DNA of 16,778 nt, from the NCBI GenBank assembly GCA_028704125.1, contig JAQVLM010000016.1:1-16778 (forward strand), written 5' to 3'. Shown piece after piece: positions 13,912 through 16,778 of this stretch (the stretch's first letter is position 1; the number at the start of each line of letters is the position of its first letter). A model generated the notes under the pieces. It was not told where the DNA came from. It did no database searches and was given only the letters and a program-made list of their open reading frames with translations. Source of the DNA: Opitutales bacterium (lineage in GTDB: Bacteria; Verrucomicrobiota; Verrucomicrobiia; Opitutales; JAFGAQ01). Made by a program: the position numbers and the translations under genes.

Positions 13912-14140
13912 GTATGTGCTCAACATGGGCGTGACTCTAACGGGACTAGTGTCCCATGTGCGAATTCCAGAACATTGAACTATGCAAGAAAATGCCATCT
14001 GAAGCCTATCAGGAAATGCCAACGGATGAGGGGGAGGAAGTCTAGGATAAGTCGCGAGCCGATCAAAATGAAACGCCTTGGAGGAACTGCCCTGTGTGGA
14101 CTCGTGGCTGTTTGAGCTAACCCTTTAATCAGTTCTGGAG
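13912..14140 (+). repeat. interspersed repeat copy 7 (middle part plus beta core)
   Basis: 13912-13980 (GTATGTGCTCAACATGGGCG ... CCAGAACATTG) matches 7899-7968 of copy 3. GGGAC-TAGT-GTCCC inside it is a short hairpin. TCTAGGATAAGTCGCGAGCC (14041) resembles the flanks of copies 4 and 6. The beta core (14083-14140; GGCTGTTTGAGCTAACCC) runs into the end of the minus-strand gene at 14129, so its last four codons and stop lie in repeat-derived sequence. Confidence 0.8.
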
Positions 14141-14341
14141 CGGTGACTCGAACAATCCGAGATTACCTGCAACTGTAATTTGACGAAGGTCAATGTCGAT
14201 CTGAGAAACGGTTATCGAATCTGCCTCAAACAAGGACTCATAGTTTGGGATATCAAAACTATTCTCATCCCATGAAAGCTCCATATAGCGGAGCAAATCC
14301 TGCGGACACCCGAGCTTTTCTAGTAATTGTTTCTGATTCAT
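14129..14341 (-). CDS. hypothetical protein coupled to the Clp-fold proteinase
   Basis: I do not recognise this 70-residue acidic protein: MNQKQLLEKLGCPQDLLRYM, then ELSWDENSFDIPNYE, then ITVSQIDIDLRQITVAGNLG. It appears to have an N-terminal helix and a beta-rich C-terminal half. Its ATG overlaps the TGA of the proteinase gene (ATGA at 14341-14338), which points to translational coupling and a matched amount of product. It may be a partner, inhibitor or adaptor of the proteinase; that is inference from position only. Its stop codon lies in the end of repeat copy 7. Confidence 0.75.
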   Translation of the reverse strand: MNQKQLLEKLGCPQDLLRYMELSWDENSFDIPNYESLFEADSITVSQIDIDLRQITVAGNLGLFESPLQN

Positions 14342-15420
14342 TTTTCCCCAGTCTTAGGTTTGATTTTTAAGAGTGTGTAGTCGGTTGAAAGGAAAAGCTT
14401 CCGTACCTCTGTATTGTCAAAAATCCAATAGCACAGCGCCCACATGCGCCGCATTGCACGCAGTGTCGAATCATCTGGATGTGATATCTTAAGTTTTATC
14501 TCGTTCCACAATACATCGCGGAAAATTCCGTGGCTATGCGCTTTCCATGCGTCATGAGAACTCAATTTTTTCGCGATTTCCTTAGCCCTCATTTGTCTGT
14601 CGTCATCGTTCACCTGCGCTCCTGTGCTACTGTGCTGAATCCAAGTTCTGAATTTGTACTTTTTGAGGTACTCGGAGACCAGTTGTTCAGAATAGCCTGT
14701 CGCACCTAGTGCATTTCCAAGTTCTTTGGGATCGAGGAGTTTCAATAGCTGCAAATCAGACCAAGATGGCTGCTGGCCTTTTGAAATCGCCCTCTGCCCA
14801 TCTTCTTGTATCTGATGCACCAAGGTAAAAAGCGATTGAGCAGGAACCATTCTGTTCTCTCTGTTCAGGACCTGTGGATCTGTGGGTCCCAGAAAGCCTC
14901 GTTCGTCCATCACGATATCATCTCCAGACATTACCCATATCGTGCCTGCGGACATGCACATGTGTGGAATCAGGAATGCGACGTTATCGAACCTTGGACG
15001 CAATCTATTTACGAAATTGTTGATCTGTTGCGCGCTTCCGCCGGGTGTAACCACAAAAATGTCAATATCCTTGGTTTCGACAGGAATACTGCCTACAAGC
15101 TCAGCGAACGGTAGATCATCTTGGAGTTCTACAGGGGTCGAAGGTTCACCCGCGCGCAAGACATTTGAGATATAGCAGATGCACCTTCTTCCTCTGGCTT
15201 TCTCAATATCCGCAAGTGCCCGTTGAATCTCTTCAACAAGGTTGATGTTGTTTGGTTGAACATCAAGAAGGCTGGAATACTCTCGACCGTCTACCATGGC
15301 ATCAAGGAATGAATTGACTTTCCTCCTTTCGGGAACGGGATTTCTGTCGTGCTCCTCAGCTTTTGTAGGTGTTTCTGACGTATTGTTTTTATTGAGAACG
15401 GGCAGCAATTGGGGTTCCAT
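14338..15420 (-). CDS. SDH-family Clp-fold serine proteinase
   Basis: The 360-residue protein has the SDH proteinase (ClpP/crotonase fold) core: DIDIFVVTPGGSAQQINNFV (118-137) with the oxyanion GG, VAFLIPHMCMSAGTIWVMSG (147-166) with the likely nucleophile Ser157 in MSAGT, and IVMDERGFLGPTDPQV (169-184) with the family motif GPTDPQ. The first 60 residues are polar and probably flexible; the C-terminal 150 are helical (KELGNALGATGYSEQLVSEY). No signal peptide or membrane helix is seen, so it is likely cytoplasmic, unlike SppA. Family roles are poorly known; members are peptidases, often in accessory regions. It overlaps the next gene by four bases. There is no clear Shine-Dalgarno sequence; the start at 15420 is supported only by being the first ATG. 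Confidence 0.88.
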   Translation of the reverse strand: MEPQLLPVLNKNNTSETPTKAEEHDRNPVPERRKVNSFLDAMVDGREYSSLLDVQPNNINLVEEIQRALADIEKARGRRCICYISNVLRAGEPSTPVELQDDLPFAELVGSIPVETKDIDIFVVTPGGSAQQINNFVNRLRPRFDNVAFLIPHMCMSAGTIWVMSGDDIVMDERGFLGPTDPQVLNRENRMVPAQSLFTLVHQIQEDGQRAISKGQQPSWSDLQLLKLLDPKELGNALGATGYSEQLVSEYLKKYKFRTWIQHSSTGAQVNDDDRQMRAKEIAKKLSSHDAWKAHSHGIFRDVLWNEIKLKISHPDDSTLRAMRRMWALCYWIFDNTEVRKLFLSTDYTLLKIKPKTGEK

Positions 15421-15487
15421 GTTGAGAGACTGTAGCAGGCCAATCCAATGAAAGTCGAGTCAGAAGGTTGCCTCCTCACTGCTGCTC

Positions 15488-15521
15488 GTTAAGCGACCGC
15501 CCAACAGTGTCACTCGTTGCC
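15488..15521. repeat. core-site-like boxes at the right edge of the accessory block
   Basis: GTTAAGC (15488-15494) matches GTTRRRY and GCCCAAC (15499-15505) matches RYYYAAC, four bases apart. From GCCCAAC the sequence is a 23-base imperfect palindrome, GCCCAAC-AGTGTCACT-C-GTTGCC (15499-15521). Past it the sequence is core-like up to the DUF6941 gene, with no other gene in 15522-15685. Confidence 0.4.
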
Positions 15522-15685
15522 AGTCGTAGGAGGAACGGGGTGGGGGTTGGTTTATATGATCGAGGATGGAGAGCACTGGATGGGTTGGCAATTGGAAAGA
15601 TGGATGCGGCTGATGGAGGGGATTTGTTCCGGGATGACACGCGGGGGTTGCATTGGGCGGTGGGTCGGGTTAGAAATAGGGCATT

Positions 15686-16102
15686 ATGAACCTTGAAGCC
15701 TTTCTCCTGTGCGATGCTGCGACTGACTCCCATGGCAAACTGAATGTATTGGGGGCTTTCGACCGTATTCTTCTTACGGCTTTGCCCGGCGTTCATGGGA
15801 ACTGTGCGGTGGCGATCCGTTTGCGGTTTGAGCGGATGGAGGCTGGGCCTCATGTGTTCGAGGTGCATTTTGTGGATCAGGATGGTAAAGACATCATCGA
15901 CCCCTTGTCGGGCAACATGCAGGTGCGTTTCGGGGATGGACTGTCGTCGGCGGTGATCAACCTGATCCTGAATCTGGTGAGGGTGCGTTTTGAATATGCC
16001 GGGGAATACCAAATCGATCTTCGGGTGGATGGTGAGACGCTGGGAGTGCTGCCAGTTTCGGTAAAGCAGATGGCCCCCGGGCAGACGCCTCCGGCTGGCT
16101 GA
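15686..16102 (+). CDS. DUF6941 family protein
   Basis: The protein has 138 residues. The N-terminus MNLEAFLLCDAATDSHGKLN, followed by VLGAFDRI and later CAVAIRLRFERMEAGPHVFE, fits DUF6941, small beta-rich cytoplasmic proteins of unknown function that begin M-x-x-E-A-F-L-L-C-D and are common in Verrucomicrobiota and Planctomycetota. Next come FVDQDGKDIIDPLSG, FEYAGEYQIDLRVDGE and a Pro/Gly-rich tail. It precedes ispD by 52 bases on the same strand and may be transcribed with it. The start is preceded by AATAGGGCATT, at best a weak ribosome binding site. An overlapping upstream ORF (15468-15689) lacks any family resemblance. Confidence 0.85.
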   Translation: MNLEAFLLCDAATDSHGKLNVLGAFDRILLTALPGVHGNCAVAIRLRFERMEAGPHVFEVHFVDQDGKDIIDPLSGNMQVRFGDGLSSAVINLILNLVRVRFEYAGEYQIDLRVDGETLGVLPVSVKQMAPGQTPPAG

Positions 16103-16154
16103 CGTTCGGGTGCTGAATGCGTGCTTTTGCACATCGAAACAAATGGGGTCGAAT

Positions 16155-16778
16155 ATGAGCAGAGAGGGATTTGCGGCGATTCTGTTGGCTGGGGGTAGCG
16201 GATCGCGTCTGAAGGAGGTCACGCGGGACAAGACGCTTTTGCGGATTGGTTCGTGGGGAACGGTGGTCCGGTGGAACCTGAGTGTGTTTCTGCAATCCGG
16301 GATTTTCCAGGAACTTGTCATTGTGACACGGGATGAAGCGCAGCGCGCTGCGATTGAAGCTGAGCTTGCCGGAATTCCGCTGGGGCACACCCGCGTGCAT
16401 TGGGCTCAAGGGGGAGTGCGGCGTCAGGATTCCGTGTTCAATGGGCTGGAAGCATTGCCGGAGGATACGGGATGGGTAGCGGTTCATGATGTGGCCCGGC
16501 CCTTTGTGACGGTTCAGGACCTGGTGCGGCTGAAACAGGCGGTCTTGGAGGATGGAGCTGCGGCGCTGGCGCGTCCGGTGACGGATACCATCAAGCAGGC
16601 GGACCATGAAGGAGAGACGCGCAACCTGAATCTCAAGGATCTCCAGCGCCCCTTGCTTTGGGCCATGGAGACGCCTCAGGTATTCCGCTATGGTGCGATT
16701 CTGGATGCTTACCGATCCGTTCAGCAGAGTGGCGCGGTGGTAACAGATTGCGTGGGTGCTTATGCGATGAGCGGAGGG
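16155..16778 (+). CDS. ispD: 2-C-methyl-D-erythritol 4-phosphate cytidylyltransferase, partial (3' end outside window)
   Basis: IspD makes CDP-methylerythritol from methylerythritol phosphate and CTP in the non-mevalonate (MEP) isoprenoid pathway. The 208 residues present show the nucleotide-binding start FAAILLAGGSGSRLK (5-19), DKTLLRIG, the GVRRQDSVFNGL region, the HDVARPFV motif (HDAARP in many homologues), RPVTDTIKQ and METPQVFRY. All belong to the family in the right order. About 20-30 residues are missing at the right edge. ATG 16143 is also in frame (MGSN before MSREGF) and could be the start; I prefer 16155 because conserved sequence begins directly after it and GGGGT lies upstream. 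Confidence 0.93.
   Translation, partial: MSREGFAAILLAGGSGSRLKEVTRDKTLLRIGSWGTVVRWNLSVFLQSGIFQELVIVTRDEAQRAAIEAELAGIPLGHTRVHWAQGGVRRQDSVFNGLEALPEDTGWVAVHDVARPFVTVQDLVRLKQAVLEDGAAALARPVTDTIKQADHEGETRNLNLKDLQRPLLWAMETPQVFRYGAILDAYRSVQQSGAVVTDCVGAYAMSGG

Noticed and set aside
6781..14140. CRISPR array
   Set aside because: The repeats are longer, irregularly spaced by hundreds to thousands of bases and separated by genes; there are no short regular spacers and no cas genes.
6781..14140. Classical insertion sequence or transposon
   Set aside because: No transposase ORF, no shared terminal inverted repeats around the repeat copies and no target duplications were seen. Only the GxxExxY unit has flanking inverted repeats.
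15468..15689. Plus-strand ORF overlapping the DUF6941 start by four bases
   Set aside because: The ATGA overlap is suggestive, but the protein has no family resemblance and begins inside the array-edge palindrome region.
15476..16390. 304-codon minus-strand ORF
   Set aside because: It is antisense to the DUF6941 and ispD genes, with Arg/Ser/Pro-rich composition typical of a shadow frame.

Overview
The window reads as a bacterial chromosome carrying ordinary core genes at both ends and an accessory block of about 8.8 kb in the middle (roughly 6620-15520). The FmdB-like protein with a Gly/Ser/Cys tail, the DUF6941 protein next to ispD, the DUF4214 lipoprotein, the moderately high GC and the scarcity of clear Shine-Dalgarno sites suggest Verrucomicrobiota, possibly Opitutae. 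This placement is an inference; there is no rRNA gene to confirm it.

Left core flank (1-6619): an acidic protein of unknown function cut by the window edge, prfC (release factor 3), an FmdB-like small protein without its usual zinc cysteines, a DUF985 cupin, a type II NADH dehydrogenase (ndh) and a lipoprotein with about six DUF4214-type repeats. Right core flank (15686-16778): a DUF6941 protein followed by ispD, which runs off the edge.

Middle block: a ParE/RelE-type toxin-antitoxin pair, a deleted remnant of a GxxExxY gene, a secreted alpha/beta hydrolase cut short in a C-terminal Ig-like domain, an intact GxxExxY protein flanked by inverted repeats, an internally deleted GNAT acetyltransferase pseudogene, a small membrane protein, a tight DUF6602 - DUF4760 - DUF1810 gene series, and an SDH-family Clp-fold serine proteinase translationally coupled to a 70-residue protein. 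All genes here except the hydrolase lie on the minus strand.

The block is held together by an interspersed repeat I could not match to a known element. A 50-60 bp core (called beta here) occurs seven times in the same orientation. Six copies lie just past the stop codon of a minus-strand gene or gene remnant. Upstream of several of the same genes the minus strand reads GTTGG or GTTGA, next to imperfect hairpins with unpaired bases. A gene followed by a structured repeat, over and over, with small unrelated defence- or stress-like genes as cargo, resembles an integron cassette array lacking an integrase (CALIN) with long atypical attC-like sites, or another repeat-mediated cassette system. The consensus attC boxes match only in part and no integrase is visible, so this is a hypothesis. 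Two deletion remnants and near-identical repeat copies show that the block has been rearranging recently.
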